From the NCBI RefSeq assembly GCF_027563465.1, contig NZ_JAPFQA010000020.1, positions 1-64,000 of the forward strand: a DNA stretch of 64,000 bases, in the 5' to 3' direction. Source of the stretch: Mesorhizobium qingshengii (lineage in GTDB: Bacteria; Pseudomonadota; Alphaproteobacteria; Rhizobiales; Rhizobiaceae). The translations under genes were made by a program, and so were the position numbers. Positions 16,631 to 24,252 of the stretch are shown here, piece after piece; positions within the stretch are counted from its first letter, which is position 1, and each line of letters begins with the position of its first letter. The notes beneath the pieces are model-generated. The model had not been told where the DNA came from. It did not search any database and saw nothing but the letters and a program-made list of their open reading frames with translations.

Positions 16631-17278
16631 TCAGGCGTTTTTTCGAAGAACACATGCTCGTTCCTCGCCTTCGGTTGCAATCAACGTCCATTTCCGCCTC
16701 GTTGAGGGACGTTCACGGGCGAATGTCCACGCATCGACCACCTCAACGATCTGCTGGGGATCGCCGGCAACAATCGCGCCGCTGGCCGAGCGTGTAGCGC
16801 TGACCACGTCGGAAACGAAGCGAACAACAATCTCAGCGGCATCATCCTCCTCGAGAGCATCTACCACCTTTGCTTCGTTCGTGCCGATGAAGGTGAGTTG
16901 CAGCATCTCCTCCCGATCCCGGCGTCCGGCGATGGCTCGCTCGAAGGCATCAAGCACTTGCGGTCCGACAAGGCGCTTCAACGCCTGGATGTCGCTGTCC
17001 GCATAGGCTCGCAGGATAACCTCATACGCCGTCTTGGCGTCGGCCAGAAACGCGTCGAGGTCGAAATTCGGGTCGATCTCCCGGATCACATCCAAGAACG
17101 TGCCCGCGGAGCACGTGTTTTCGAGACTGTCGGTTCGTTGCTCCATCGGCGCATCGTCCCGCTTGGTCTTGTCGCCCGACCGCGGCAGACGTTGGCCCCA
17201 ACCACCCAGCAATGCCCAATAAAACGCGATCATCGCCACGAGGAGGAGCTGGCTGTTTGGATCTGTGGTCTCGTTCAT
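16631..17278 (-). CDS. Tim44/TimA-like domain protein
   Basis: A 215-residue membrane-anchored protein. One N-terminal hydrophobic segment (LLLVAMIAFYWALLGGW) is followed by a linker and a Tim44-like domain: FLDVIREIDPNFDLDAFLADAKTAYEVILRAYADSD, then LKRLVGPQVLDAFERAI, then EIVVRFVSD and DAWTFARERPSTRRKWTLIAT. Bacterial Tim44-domain proteins of this type (TimA) sit at the inner membrane and are not fully understood. RBS GGGAGAA precedes the ATG. It follows the cytochrome oxidase subunit I gene by 60 bases in the same direction, so it may help assemble or stabilise that subunit; this is inference. Confidence 0.82.
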   Translation of the reverse strand: MNETTDPNSQLLLVAMIAFYWALLGGWGQRLPRSGDKTKRDDAPMEQRTDSLENTCSAGTFLDVIREIDPNFDLDAFLADAKTAYEVILRAYADSDIQALKRLVGPQVLDAFERAIAGRRDREEMLQLTFIGTNEAKVVDALEEDDAAEIVVRFVSDVVSATRSASGAIVAGDPQQIVEVVDAWTFARERPSTRRKWTLIATEGEERACVLRKNA

Positions 17279-17338
17279 GACGTTCTCCCGACAAGATGTC
17301 GAAGTGACCGCAGGGGGCGATTGAAGGAAGGGCCGAAG

Positions 17339-18934
17339 TCAGAGAATGCGCGGCAGCTTTTCCCATTGATGGAAGGGCGGCGGCGATGGCAGCTGCCACT
17401 CGAGCGTGGTTGCCCCTTCGCCCCAAGGATTGGCGCCGGCCTTGCGTTTGCGGCTGAAAGCTTCCGCCACCGTGATGAAGAAGACGACAAGTCCCGCCGT
17501 TGAAATGTAGGACCCGATCGACGAGACGAAATTCCATCCGGCAAAAGCGTCGGGGTAGTCGGCATAGCGTCGCGGCATGCCGGCCATGCCCAGAAAATGC
17601 TGGGGGAAGAAGACGAGGTTGACGCCGATGAACATCAGCCAGAAATGCAACTTGCCCAGCCTCTCGCTATACATGTAACCGGTCATCTTCGGGAACCAGT
17701 AGTAGAAGCCGGCGAAGATGGCGAAAACCGCCCCCAAAGACAGCACGTAGTGAAAGTGAGCGATCACAAAGTACGTGTCGTGCAACGAACGATCTATACC
17801 GGGGCTGGCAACCATGATGCCGGTGACGCCGCCGATGGTGAAGAGCAGGATAAAGCCGAGAGCCCATAGCATCGGCGTCTTGAACTCGATCGATCCTCCC
17901 CACATGGTCGCCAGCCACGAAAACACCTTTACGCCGGTTGGAACGGCGATGACCATTGAGGCGAAGGCGAAGTAACGCTGGGTGTCGGCGGACAGGCCGA
18001 CCGTATACATATGGTGTGCCCAAACCACGAAACCGATCGCGCCGATTGCCACCATCGCATAGGCCATGCCGATGTAGCCGAAGATCGGCTTCCTGGCGAA
18101 GGCCGAGATGACATGGCTGATGATTCCGAATCCGGGCAGGATCATGATGTAGACTTCAGGATGGCCGAAGAACCAGAACAGATGCTGGTAGAGGATCGGA
18201 TCGCCGCCGCCGGACGGTGAAAAGAAGGTCGTGCCGAAATTGCGATCGGTCAAAAGCATGGTGACCGCGCCGGCGAGCACCGGCAGCGACATGAGAAGCA
18301 TGAAGGCGGTGACCAGCATTGACCAGGCAAACAGAGGCATCTTGTGCATCGTCATGCCGGGAGCGCGCATGTTGAAGATGGTGGTGATGAAGTTGATAGC
18401 GCCAAGGATCGAGGAGGCGCCCGAAAGGTGGATCGACAGGATGACGAGGTCGACGGCGGGACCGGGCTGGCCGTCTGTCGAATAGGGCGGATAGAGCGTC
18501 CAGCCGCCGCCATGACCGAGCGTGCCGGGCGCTCCTGGCACGAACATTGAGGTGATGAAGAGGATAAACGACATGGCCAGAAGCCAGAACGAGATATTGT
18601 TCAAACGCGGAAAGGCCATATCGGGCGCGCCAATCATGATCGGTACCATCCAATTGCCGAAGCCACCGATCAGCGCCGGCATGAGGACGAAAAAGATCAT
18701 GACCAGCCCATGGGCGCTGACGACGACGTTGTAGACACCTGGATCGCCAAATATCTGCAAGCCTGGCTCCTGCAACTCCATGCGGATCAACACGGAAAGC
18801 GCGGTGCCGAAGACGCCCGCCATGATCGAGAACAGCAGATAGAGTGTCCCGATATCCTTGTGGTTGGTCGAGAACAGCCACCGGACGAGAAATCGGGGCT
18901 TGTGGTCATCCAAGCTCGTGGCTGGATCAGACAT
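17339..18934 (-). CDS. ctaD: Cytochrome c oxidase subunit I, aa3 type
   Basis: A 531-residue haem-copper oxidase catalytic subunit with about 12 membrane helices. Ligands and channel residues are in place: the low-spin haem histidine in VSAHGLVMIFF, the CuB His/Tyr/Glu segment HLFWFFGHPEVYIMILPGFG, the VWAHHMYTVG His pair, and HDTYFVIAHFHYVLS near the end. It reduces O2 with electrons from cytochrome c. The gene stands alone: no subunit II or III, haem O/A synthase or Cox11 gene is nearby, so it must combine with subunits encoded elsewhere or act as a spare. It lies between a 5-FCL-like gene and a Tim44-like gene, with copy d of the bipartite element upstream of the set. Confidence 0.95.
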   Translation of the reverse strand: MSDPATSLDDHKPRFLVRWLFSTNHKDIGTLYLLFSIMAGVFGTALSVLIRMELQEPGLQIFGDPGVYNVVVSAHGLVMIFFVLMPALIGGFGNWMVPIMIGAPDMAFPRLNNISFWLLAMSFILFITSMFVPGAPGTLGHGGGWTLYPPYSTDGQPGPAVDLVILSIHLSGASSILGAINFITTIFNMRAPGMTMHKMPLFAWSMLVTAFMLLMSLPVLAGAVTMLLTDRNFGTTFFSPSGGGDPILYQHLFWFFGHPEVYIMILPGFGIISHVISAFARKPIFGYIGMAYAMVAIGAIGFVVWAHHMYTVGLSADTQRYFAFASMVIAVPTGVKVFSWLATMWGGSIEFKTPMLWALGFILLFTIGGVTGIMVASPGIDRSLHDTYFVIAHFHYVLSLGAVFAIFAGFYYWFPKMTGYMYSERLGKLHFWLMFIGVNLVFFPQHFLGMAGMPRRYADYPDAFAGWNFVSSIGSYISTAGLVVFFITVAEAFSRKRKAGANPWGEGATTLEWQLPSPPPFHQWEKLPRIL

Positions 18935-19032
18935 GATGTGCTTCCTGCTGTTTGCTTTCGGCAGGCGGGGCAGAATCAACGATGGATCTGCGTTTCGCCG
19001 TCACAAGCGGATCGGGCCGTGCCTGCATTCAT

Positions 19033-19695
19033 TCACTGGTCCGTGACGATCACATCCATTGGAACGTCGTGCGGCTGCGGATAGATGGTCGGAACCCTGC
19101 TGCCGGCGTAGCCGACGCCGATGACGAGAGGCCGCTTCGGCGCGGCGGCCAGGGTTCGGTCGAAGAAGCCGCCGCCATAACCCAGGCGATAGTTAGCCTG
19201 GTCAAACCCGACGACAGGCGCGATGATCACATCCGGTTGGACTGATGGTCCGTGTGAGGGGACAAGAATATTCCAGATGCCGCGCTCCAGCGGGTCTCCC
19301 GGTCCCCAGATTCGAAACTCCAGCGGCCAGCCTTTCTTGATGACGACTGGAAGCGCGATCCGCCCGCCGCGCTCGATCACCTTTATCGCCCAGTTGCGGA
19401 GATCGGGCTCACCGCGGAATGGCCAATAGCCGCTGACAATCCGCCCACCTACCCGGCCGACAGCCAGATCGAGGGCGGACGCGATCCGTAAAGACCTCGC
19501 CATGCGTTCCTCGGCATCGACCGCGAGACGCTCATCGATCAGCCGCTTGCGTTCCGCCTTGCGCCATCGACGGACGTCGTGCCATGCGTCCTGGACGACC
19601 AGCTCGGTGCCGTACCCAGGGACGAGCTCATGCATGAAACATGGCGGAGAGGCGTATTCTCTCGTTTCCGGGTGAACATCCTCCCGATCAGACAT
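19033..19695 (-). CDS. 5-formyltetrahydrofolate cyclo-ligase family protein
   Basis: A 220-residue member of the 5-FCL/YgfA family, which converts 5-formyl-THF to 5,10-methenyl-THF with ATP. The N-terminal basic helix (RRWRKAERKRLIDERLAV) contributes to ATP binding in known enzymes, and the family signature APVVGFDQANYRLGYGGGFFDRTL near residue 160-185 is intact. The front has an extra 30 residues (MSDREDVHPETREYASPPCF) that many relatives also carry. The ATG at 19695 is selected over the one at 19767, which would overlap the regulatory element. It is the first gene of a possible 5-FCL/ctaD/Tim44 operon and divergent from lysR. Confidence 0.85.
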   Translation of the reverse strand: MSDREDVHPETREYASPPCFMHELVPGYGTELVVQDAWHDVRRWRKAERKRLIDERLAVDAEERMARSLRIASALDLAVGRVGGRIVSGYWPFRGEPDLRNWAIKVIERGGRIALPVVIKKGWPLEFRIWGPGDPLERGIWNILVPSHGPSVQPDVIIAPVVGFDQANYRLGYGGGFFDRTLAAAPKRPLVIGVGYAGSRVPTIYPQPHDVPMDVIVTDQ

Positions 19696-19764
19696 CGCAC
19701 GCTCCCTATCCGTTGCGGCGGAAACTCCGCCTGCCTGGACGTTGCGCCGCGTAAAACAGGAAGG

Positions 19765-19794
19765 CAAACGGAATTAAATGCTGTATTAGTGCAA
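19765..19794 (-). promoter_or_regulatory. Bipartite 30-bp element, copy d
   Basis: On the minus strand: left half TTGCACT, 13-bp spacer, right half ATTCCGTTTG (9 of 10). It lies between the divergent lysR (start 19822) and the 5-FCL-like gene (start 19695) and reads toward the latter, mirroring the layout of copy b. Confidence 0.72.
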
Positions 19795-19808
19795 GATTAT
19801 TGCACTAA
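19786..19808. promoter_or_regulatory. Perfect palindrome made of element left halves
   Basis: TTAGTGCAA (19786-19794) and its exact reverse complement TTGCACTAA (19800-19808) are separated by 5 bp, ending 13 bp before the lysR start codon. The minus-strand arm is also the left half of copy d. It is a good candidate for an autoregulatory operator. Confidence 0.6.
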
Positions 19809-19821
19809 ACTGGAGGCTGCG

Positions 19822-20667
19822 ATGGACATCGACCGCGCGCGCACGTTTCTGGAGATCGTCCATTCCGGGAGCTTTCTGAGAGCCGCCGACCGACTCCACG
19901 TCACCCAGACAACTGTCAGCGCGCGGATACGCACACTCGAGGAAGAGCTCGGACGTCAGCTCTTTGTCCGCAACCGCAATGGTGCGCAGTTGACGCCAGC
20001 GGGCCGTGAGTTCGAGCGGTTTGCCCAGTCATTCGTGCAAATCTGGGAACGGGCTCGCCACCAGCTCGCCATCCCATCGGGGCGGACGAGCGTCGTTGCC
20101 CTGGGCGGAGAGCTCAGCCTATGGAACCCGCTGCTGCTCGACTGGCTGGTCTGGATGAAGAAGACGAGGCCGGAAATCGCCATCCAGGCCCAAGTCGGCG
20201 TGCCGGACCAGCTCCTCGAGCAGCTCAGAACAGGCGTTCTGGACATTGCGGTGCTTTACGCCCCGAAGCTGCTACCGGGTTTCCGGGTAGAGCTTCTCGT
20301 CGAAGAGCAACTCGTCCTGGTCCGGACCACGGACAGGGAGGGAGTACCTGGCAGTTCCAGGGACTATGTCTATGTCGATTGGGGGCCGCTGTTTGCGGCC
20401 CAGCATGACTCCACTTCCACTGCCTTCGGCGAGCCGGGACTGATGGTCGGCCTTGGCCCGCTCGGATTGAGCTATATCCTGCGCGCTGGCGGAATGGGCT
20501 ATTTCCGCAGGGGCGCCGCAGCTCCCCATATCGCGGCGGGGCAGCTGGAGGTCGTGGAAGGCGCGCCGGAGTTCACCTATCCGGCCTATGCCGTCTATCC
20601 GGAAGCAAGTGAAGCGCGAGCCGATGTGCAGGAGGCGCTGCGCGGCCTGAAGCAAGTTGTGAAATGA
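19822..20667 (+). CDS. LysR-family regulator 2
   Basis: A 281-residue LysR-type regulator and paralog of the one at 7044-7895. The DNA-binding domain (ARTFLEIVHSGSFLRAADRL, QTTVSARIRTLEEELGRQLFVR) is close to that of regulator 1, especially in the recognition helix region, and the effector domain shares YVYVDWGPLF and GPLGLSYILRAGGMGYFRRGAAAPHIAAG. The ATG follows GGAGG. Because the recognition helices are nearly the same, the two proteins may bind the same sequence, in agreement with the bipartite element present next to both genes. Confidence 0.92.
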   Translation: MDIDRARTFLEIVHSGSFLRAADRLHVTQTTVSARIRTLEEELGRQLFVRNRNGAQLTPAGREFERFAQSFVQIWERARHQLAIPSGRTSVVALGGELSLWNPLLLDWLVWMKKTRPEIAIQAQVGVPDQLLEQLRTGVLDIAVLYAPKLLPGFRVELLVEEQLVLVRTTDREGVPGSSRDYVYVDWGPLFAAQHDSTSTAFGEPGLMVGLGPLGLSYILRAGGMGYFRRGAAAPHIAAGQLEVVEGAPEFTYPAYAVYPEASEARADVQEALRGLKQVVK

Positions 20668-20735
20668 TCGTCCCTCCAGGCGCAAAGAAACGGTTCGCGT
20701 CACCGGAAGGATGGATCGCCACGGATTGACCGAAC

Positions 20736-21281
20736 ATGCCTTACCCGTTCCACACCATCGGTCACTCGACCCGGTCGATTGCCGAATTCGTTGCCCTGCT
20801 GCGAGTTGGAGAAATCGCCCTCGTTGTGGACATAAGAACCGTCCGGCGATCGCGGGCGAACCCGCAGTTCAACAGCGAGTTGCTTGCGGAAAGCCTGGGG
20901 GCGTTCGGGATCGGATATGAATACATTGCCGAGCTTGGAGGCCTGCGCGGCAAGGCCCACGACATTCCCCCGACGCTCAATGCATTCTGGATCAACCAGA
21001 GTTTTCACAACTACGCCGACTACGCGCTATCGGCGGCGTTTTGTGGCGGCTTGGACCGGCTCGTGGCCCTCGGTCGGCAGCGGCGGTGCGCCATCATGTG
21101 CTCGGAAGCGCTTTGGTGGCGCTGCCACAGAAGAATCGTCGCCGACTACCTGATCAGCCGCGGCGAGTCGGTTTTTCATCTGATGGGCCAGGACAGGATC
21201 GAGCCGGCGAAACCCACAGATGGTGTGAGGGCGGCAGCCAACGGAACGCTTGTCTACCCGCCTTCACAGGCTTTGGGATAG
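20736..21281 (+). CDS. DUF488 domain protein (long type)
   Basis: A 181-residue DUF488 protein. Conserved blocks are FHTIGHSTRSIAEFVALL, DIRTVRRSRANPQFN near residue 33-46, YEYIAELGGLRGK, and AIMCSEALWWRCHRRIVADYL with the conserved Cys, Arg and His that may form the active site. The family is of unknown function. The last 20 codons lie inside repeat R1, which recurs at 34362-34479, where only this tail of a DUF488 gene remains. The gene follows lysR 2 by 68 bases in the same direction. Confidence 0.88.
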   Translation: MPYPFHTIGHSTRSIAEFVALLRVGEIALVVDIRTVRRSRANPQFNSELLAESLGAFGIGYEYIAELGGLRGKAHDIPPTLNAFWINQSFHNYADYALSAAFCGGLDRLVALGRQRRCAIMCSEALWWRCHRRIVADYLISRGESVFHLMGQDRIEPAKPTDGVRAAANGTLVYPPSQALG

Positions 21282-21341
21282 TCGAGCGCTCAGGCGGCTG
21301 ACGGACCAGGATCGTCGAACCCGGCGTTGCAAGCCACCATG
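21224..21341 (+). repeat. Repeat R1, copy 1
   Basis: 118 bp aligned without gaps to 34362-34479 with about nine mismatches by eye. It spans the last codons of the DUF488 gene and then, on the minus strand, the final codons of an rnk-like gene (NAGFDDPGPSAA then stop), although no rnk gene follows here. It joins directly to R2. Confidence 0.85.
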
Positions 21342-21412
21342 AAAATCACGACGGATTTTGGCTGCGCTGTTCATGCATGCATAGTTGGTGAAGCAATCCT
21401 GGAGGTCAAGGC
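21341..21412 (+). repeat. Repeat R2, copy 1
   Basis: 72 bp aligned without gaps to 35828-35899 with about four mismatches. At this locus R1 and R2 touch; at the other locus they are 1,348 bp apart with two rnk-like genes between them. Confidence 0.85.
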
Positions 21413-21439
21413 AACCGCCTCGGCGGCACCAGTCTTGAG

Positions 21440-21646
21440 CTATTCGCGGCGAGCGCCGAGCAGCGTGTTTATCACCAGCTCTCTTCCAGACCGGTTTATG
21501 CCGGTCCCGCGCGGTCTCTCTTCCGCAAGCCCGAGGAAGACAAGGCGTTCAGCCATTGCTTTCGATAGGGCCGGGTAGGGGCCGCGATTCATGCGCTTAA
21601 GCGCCGTCTGCTCCTCTTCGGTGAGATCAGCCCACGTGACCGTCAT
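21440..21646 (-). CDS. Small hypothetical protein, 68 aa
   Basis: A 68-residue protein starting TVTWADLTEEEQTALKRMNRGPYP and continuing with a MAERLVFLGLAEERPRGTGINRSGRELVINTLL pattern, which looks like a single winged-helix or repressor-like half. I recall similar short proteins in rhizobia but no function. The ATG at 21646 is chosen because the longer frame to 21727 adds an unlikely Arg/Pro-rich leader. It may form an operon with the helix-turn-helix gene just upstream on the same strand. Confidence 0.6.
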   Translation of the reverse strand: MTVTWADLTEEEQTALKRMNRGPYPALSKAMAERLVFLGLAEERPRGTGINRSGRELVINTLLGARRE

Positions 21647-21713
21647 GACGGCCTCCCTGCTTGCACCGGCCGGGCTGCGACCGCGAATTCCTTGAGCCCC
21701 GAAGACCCGTGGC

Positions 21714-22013
21714 CTATGGAACGGCATCTATGCCGACAATGCCGCCTTCATTCTCCAGAACGCCAATCCGCTTGACCTCTGAGCGGTTGAGTTTCAGGCG
21801 AACGCCGATACCGCCGCCGTTCTCGGCGATGAAAACGGCGCCGGCGTTTTCAAGCGCGGTTTGCAGCGTGCCGCAGACATCCTGGCCGGGAAGGCTGATC
21901 CGGCGCTCGAATTCTTCGATGATCGGCGCATCCACGCCTGAATTGCCGGCGAGCTTTTCGCGGGTCCATTCAACCAGCGCACGGGCGGCACGGCATTGAG
22001 CGCCGGTGATCAT
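21714..22013 (-). CDS. Short XRE-like transcriptional regulator
   Basis: A 99-residue protein with an N-terminal helix-turn-helix region (TGAQCRAARALVEWTREKLAG, then IIEEFERRISLPG) followed by LQTALENAGAVFIAENGGGIGVRL. This is the pattern of a widespread alphaproteobacterial family of single-domain XRE-like regulators that end in a GVRLK strand. A strong RBS (AAGGAG) precedes the ATG at 22013. It is divergent from the operon that begins after copy e of the bipartite element. Confidence 0.75.
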   Translation of the reverse strand: MITGAQCRAARALVEWTREKLAGNSGVDAPIIEEFERRISLPGQDVCGTLQTALENAGAVFIAENGGGIGVRLKLNRSEVKRIGVLENEGGIVGIDAVP

Positions 22014-22171
22014 CTTCAAATCTCCTTCCGGACCGCTTTCGGCAGCGGAATCACCGCCTGCCAGAAGCCAAGACGGTTCGCGCGCGGCGACTTCACCTGT
22101 CAAAAATGCATATCGAATGGGAAAAGGGAAGGGCCGGCACACGCCGCAACCGCAATTATAATGCAAAATAA

Positions 22172-22201
22172 TTGTGTTGAAGCGGCAATAAATTTCGTTT
22201 G
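22172..22201 (+). promoter_or_regulatory. Bipartite 30-bp element, copy e
   Basis: Left half TTGTGTT (the most degenerate), 13-bp spacer, perfect right half ATTTCGTTTG. It reads toward a five-gene operon; the ATG preferred for its first gene is 127 bp downstream, close to the spacing of copies a and b. Confidence 0.65.
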
Positions 22202-22327
22202 TCTTGCAGGTAAGGATAAGTGAAGCTCGTGCGTAGCGAAATTGACAGATTGGGTGCCAGCCAGCAGGTCGGCAACGCCAGGGGGAGTTCTTGGCGGTAT
22301 CGCGCGAAGGGCGCCTTGGGCTCGGCG

Positions 22328-22858
22328 ATGATGATAATGGACAGGCTTGAACGCGATTTCGGCAGGATACTTTCCGGCAGGGACGTTCAACGTCATGTGG
22401 TCGGGCGAATGGTGTCTGCCAGCCGCCTCGACGTATATGGCCGCAGCCCAATCACTCCTTCGGATGACAATACTCTCAAGACACGGCTGCGCCAGGAACT
22501 GCTCCTGCAAGCACAGACCCGGCTGCCGATCACCTATATAAGATTGGCCGAGACCATGATTGGTTCGCACGCAACAGGCGTGATCCGGGACGCACTCGAA
22601 CAACTGATGGACGACGATGCGGACGAAGGCCTGCCATTGCTTGCGGCCATTGCCGTGAAGGCGCTGCAACCTGGCTTGCCCGCTCCCTGGTTCTTTCGCA
22701 AAGCAGAGGACATCGGGCTGTTCGCCGGCGATCCGGTCGATCTGGAAGCCTATGCTTTCCATGCAAGGGAGTTCTATCGCGCGATCAGCCTTAATGCAGG
22801 TCTGTCGGGGCAAGCCTCTGCAAGGACCCTGCCGGCTCCGCCGCCTGCAGACAGGTGA
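22328..22858 (+). CDS. Conserved protein with winged-helix-like segment
   Basis: A 176-residue protein of unknown function. The centre reads TRLPITYIRLAETMIG, then IRDALEQLMDDDADEGLPLLAAIAVKA, LPAPWFFRKAEDIGLF and EAYAFHAREFYRAI. I recall an alphaproteobacterial family with the same order (LxYxxLA, a short-helix pair, GLPAPGFF, AFHAxE), usually not characterised. The start is uncertain: a GTG at 22220 would extend it by 36 residues but sits only 19 bases after element copy e, whereas the ATG at 22328 fits the 127-139 bp spacing of copies a and b. It leads an operon with CBS-BON, haemoglobin, a small ORF and a hydantoinase gene. Confidence 0.65.
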   Translation: MMIMDRLERDFGRILSGRDVQRHVVGRMVSASRLDVYGRSPITPSDDNTLKTRLRQELLLQAQTRLPITYIRLAETMIGSHATGVIRDALEQLMDDDADEGLPLLAAIAVKALQPGLPAPWFFRKAEDIGLFAGDPVDLEAYAFHAREFYRAISLNAGLSGQASARTLPAPPPADR

Positions 22859-22867
22859 AGGAGAACG

Positions 22868-23566
22868 ATGCTGATCGCCAGGGATGTGATGACGTCACCG
22901 GTCATCGCGGTCGGGCCTGACAGTACGGTGGACGAGGTCGCCGATGTCCTTCTGTCGCACGGGGTCAGCGCCGTGCCGGTGATTGATCAGGGTGCGCTGC
23001 TGGGCATCGTCAGTGAAGGAGACCTGATCCGCCGGGCGGAGATCGGTACGGCGCCGCAGGGTCATTCCTGGTGGCTTCGGCTTTTCGCCAACAACGCCGC
23101 TCTTGCGGAAGGCTATGTCAAGTCTCGTTCCGCGCATGTGACCGACGTCATGACAAAGCAGGTTGCGACCGTGGTCGAGGGCACCCCAGTCGTCGAGATC
23201 GCAGCCCTGCTTGAACACAATCGGATCAAGCGTGTTCCGGTGCTGCGCGACGGACTGGTGGTCGGGATCGTCAGTCGCACCAATCTGGTGCGGGCCCTGA
23301 TCGTCGCCAGGAAGGGTTGGCGCGCTCCGGTCTCTCCTGACGACAGCAGCATCCGGTTGGAGATTCACGACGCCTTGAAATCCGAACCATGGCCCTCGAC
23401 TGGAAGGTCGGACGTAACCGTGACCAACGGCGTGGTCGCCTTCTGGGGAGCCTACCTCTCGGAGCAGGAGCGGAAAGCCACGCTCATTCTGGCCGAAAAC
23501 ACCGCCGGCGTACGGGCTATCGATGATCACCGCGTTGCACTCGAGATGACCTATGTCGTGGTCTGA
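22868..23566 (+). CDS. Two-CBS-domain protein with C-terminal BON domain
   Basis: A 232-residue cytoplasmic protein. Two CBS motifs (VMTSPVIAVGPDSTVDEVADVLLS near 7-60 and VMTKQVATVVEGTPVVEIAALL near 93-150) form one Bateman module that typically binds adenine nucleotides; a BON-like domain follows (IRLEIHDALKSEPW, VTVTNGVVAFWGAY, IDDHRVALEM). Such proteins are common in rhizobial stress and hypoxia gene sets, where they may sense energy state. RBS AAGGAGA; the gene starts nine bases after the preceding one and 27 bases before the haemoglobin gene. Confidence 0.9.
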   Translation: MLIARDVMTSPVIAVGPDSTVDEVADVLLSHGVSAVPVIDQGALLGIVSEGDLIRRAEIGTAPQGHSWWLRLFANNAALAEGYVKSRSAHVTDVMTKQVATVVEGTPVVEIAALLEHNRIKRVPVLRDGLVVGIVSRTNLVRALIVARKGWRAPVSPDDSSIRLEIHDALKSEPWPSTGRSDVTVTNGVVAFWGAYLSEQERKATLILAENTAGVRAIDDHRVALEMTYVVV

Positions 23567-23593
23567 AGGCGCGGATAAGCGTTGGAGCAGAGT

Positions 23594-23998
23594 ATGCCGT
23601 TGATGCAGACAGCCCCGATTAGCGAAGAGCAGATTCGCCAGCTCGTCGCTTGCTTCTATGGCAAGATCCACGCCGACACGGATCTCGGGCCGACTTTCGA
23701 GCGCGTCGTTGCGGGCGACTGGGAAACACAGCTGGCGGAGATGCACGATTTCTGGTCCTCGGTCACGCTGACCAACGGGTTCTACAAGGGCAGTCTCGTC
23801 GCGGTTCACAAGCACATGGGTGGATTGGAGATCGGTCTGCTCGACCGGTGCCTCGCCTTGTTTGGCCACAGTTGCGATGAATTGCTCGACAGCGAGACTG
23901 CGGGACTCTGTTGGCTGAAGGCCGCCCACATCGCCGAAAGGCTGAAGCTGTCCCTGTTCCATCGCCCTGACCGGCCGTGGCTGAGAGACGCCTCATGA
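23594..23998 (+). CDS. Group III truncated haemoglobin
   Basis: A 134-residue 2-on-2 globin of group III. It has the short front ISEEQIRQLVACFYGKI, the distal-side segment TFERVVAGDW, the HDFWSSVTLTNGFYKG loop and the proximal histidine in VAVHKHMG, followed by the C-terminal helices ending LKLSLFHRPDRP. These globins bind O2 or NO; several are linked to nitrosative or low-oxygen conditions. The ATG at 23594 has GGAG eight bases upstream and is preferred to a TTG at 23582. Its stop overlaps the start of the next ORF (ATGA). Confidence 0.88.
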   Translation: MPLMQTAPISEEQIRQLVACFYGKIHADTDLGPTFERVVAGDWETQLAEMHDFWSSVTLTNGFYKGSLVAVHKHMGGLEIGLLDRCLALFGHSCDELLDSETAGLCWLKAAHIAERLKLSLFHRPDRPWLRDAS

Positions 23999-24252
23999 CG
24001 CTCGTGGCCCCTGACAATTGCATCAGACGCATCAAATACATCGACCGCGTGGGAGCCTGTCCCGTGGGCTGCTTCCATGAAGGCGAGATCATGCTCGCCG
24101 TCCCGCTAAATGCACCCACGGCTGGGTTTGCGAACCCGGATGCCCGGCGAAGGCCATCTTTCCCGACACCGCGGCCGGGTCTCGACGATCGGCGCGCGTT
24201 GAAACACGGATATTTCTCGCCGGGGCCTGGGCTGGGCGACTGCACAAGATGA
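23995..24252 (+). CDS. Unknown 85-aa ORF coupled on both sides
   Basis: An 85-residue open frame whose ATG overlaps the haemoglobin stop by four bases and whose stop overlaps the hydantoinase ATG by four bases. Exact overlap at both ends favours a real, translationally coupled gene. The protein has three cysteines in its first 35 residues (DNCIRR, GACPVGCFHEGE) and a Pro/Arg-rich second half; no family is recognised. It could also be a relic that only maintains coupling. Confidence 0.45.
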   Translation: MTLVAPDNCIRRIKYIDRVGACPVGCFHEGEIMLAVPLNAPTAGFANPDARRRPSFPTPRPGLDDRRALKHGYFSPGPGLGDCTR

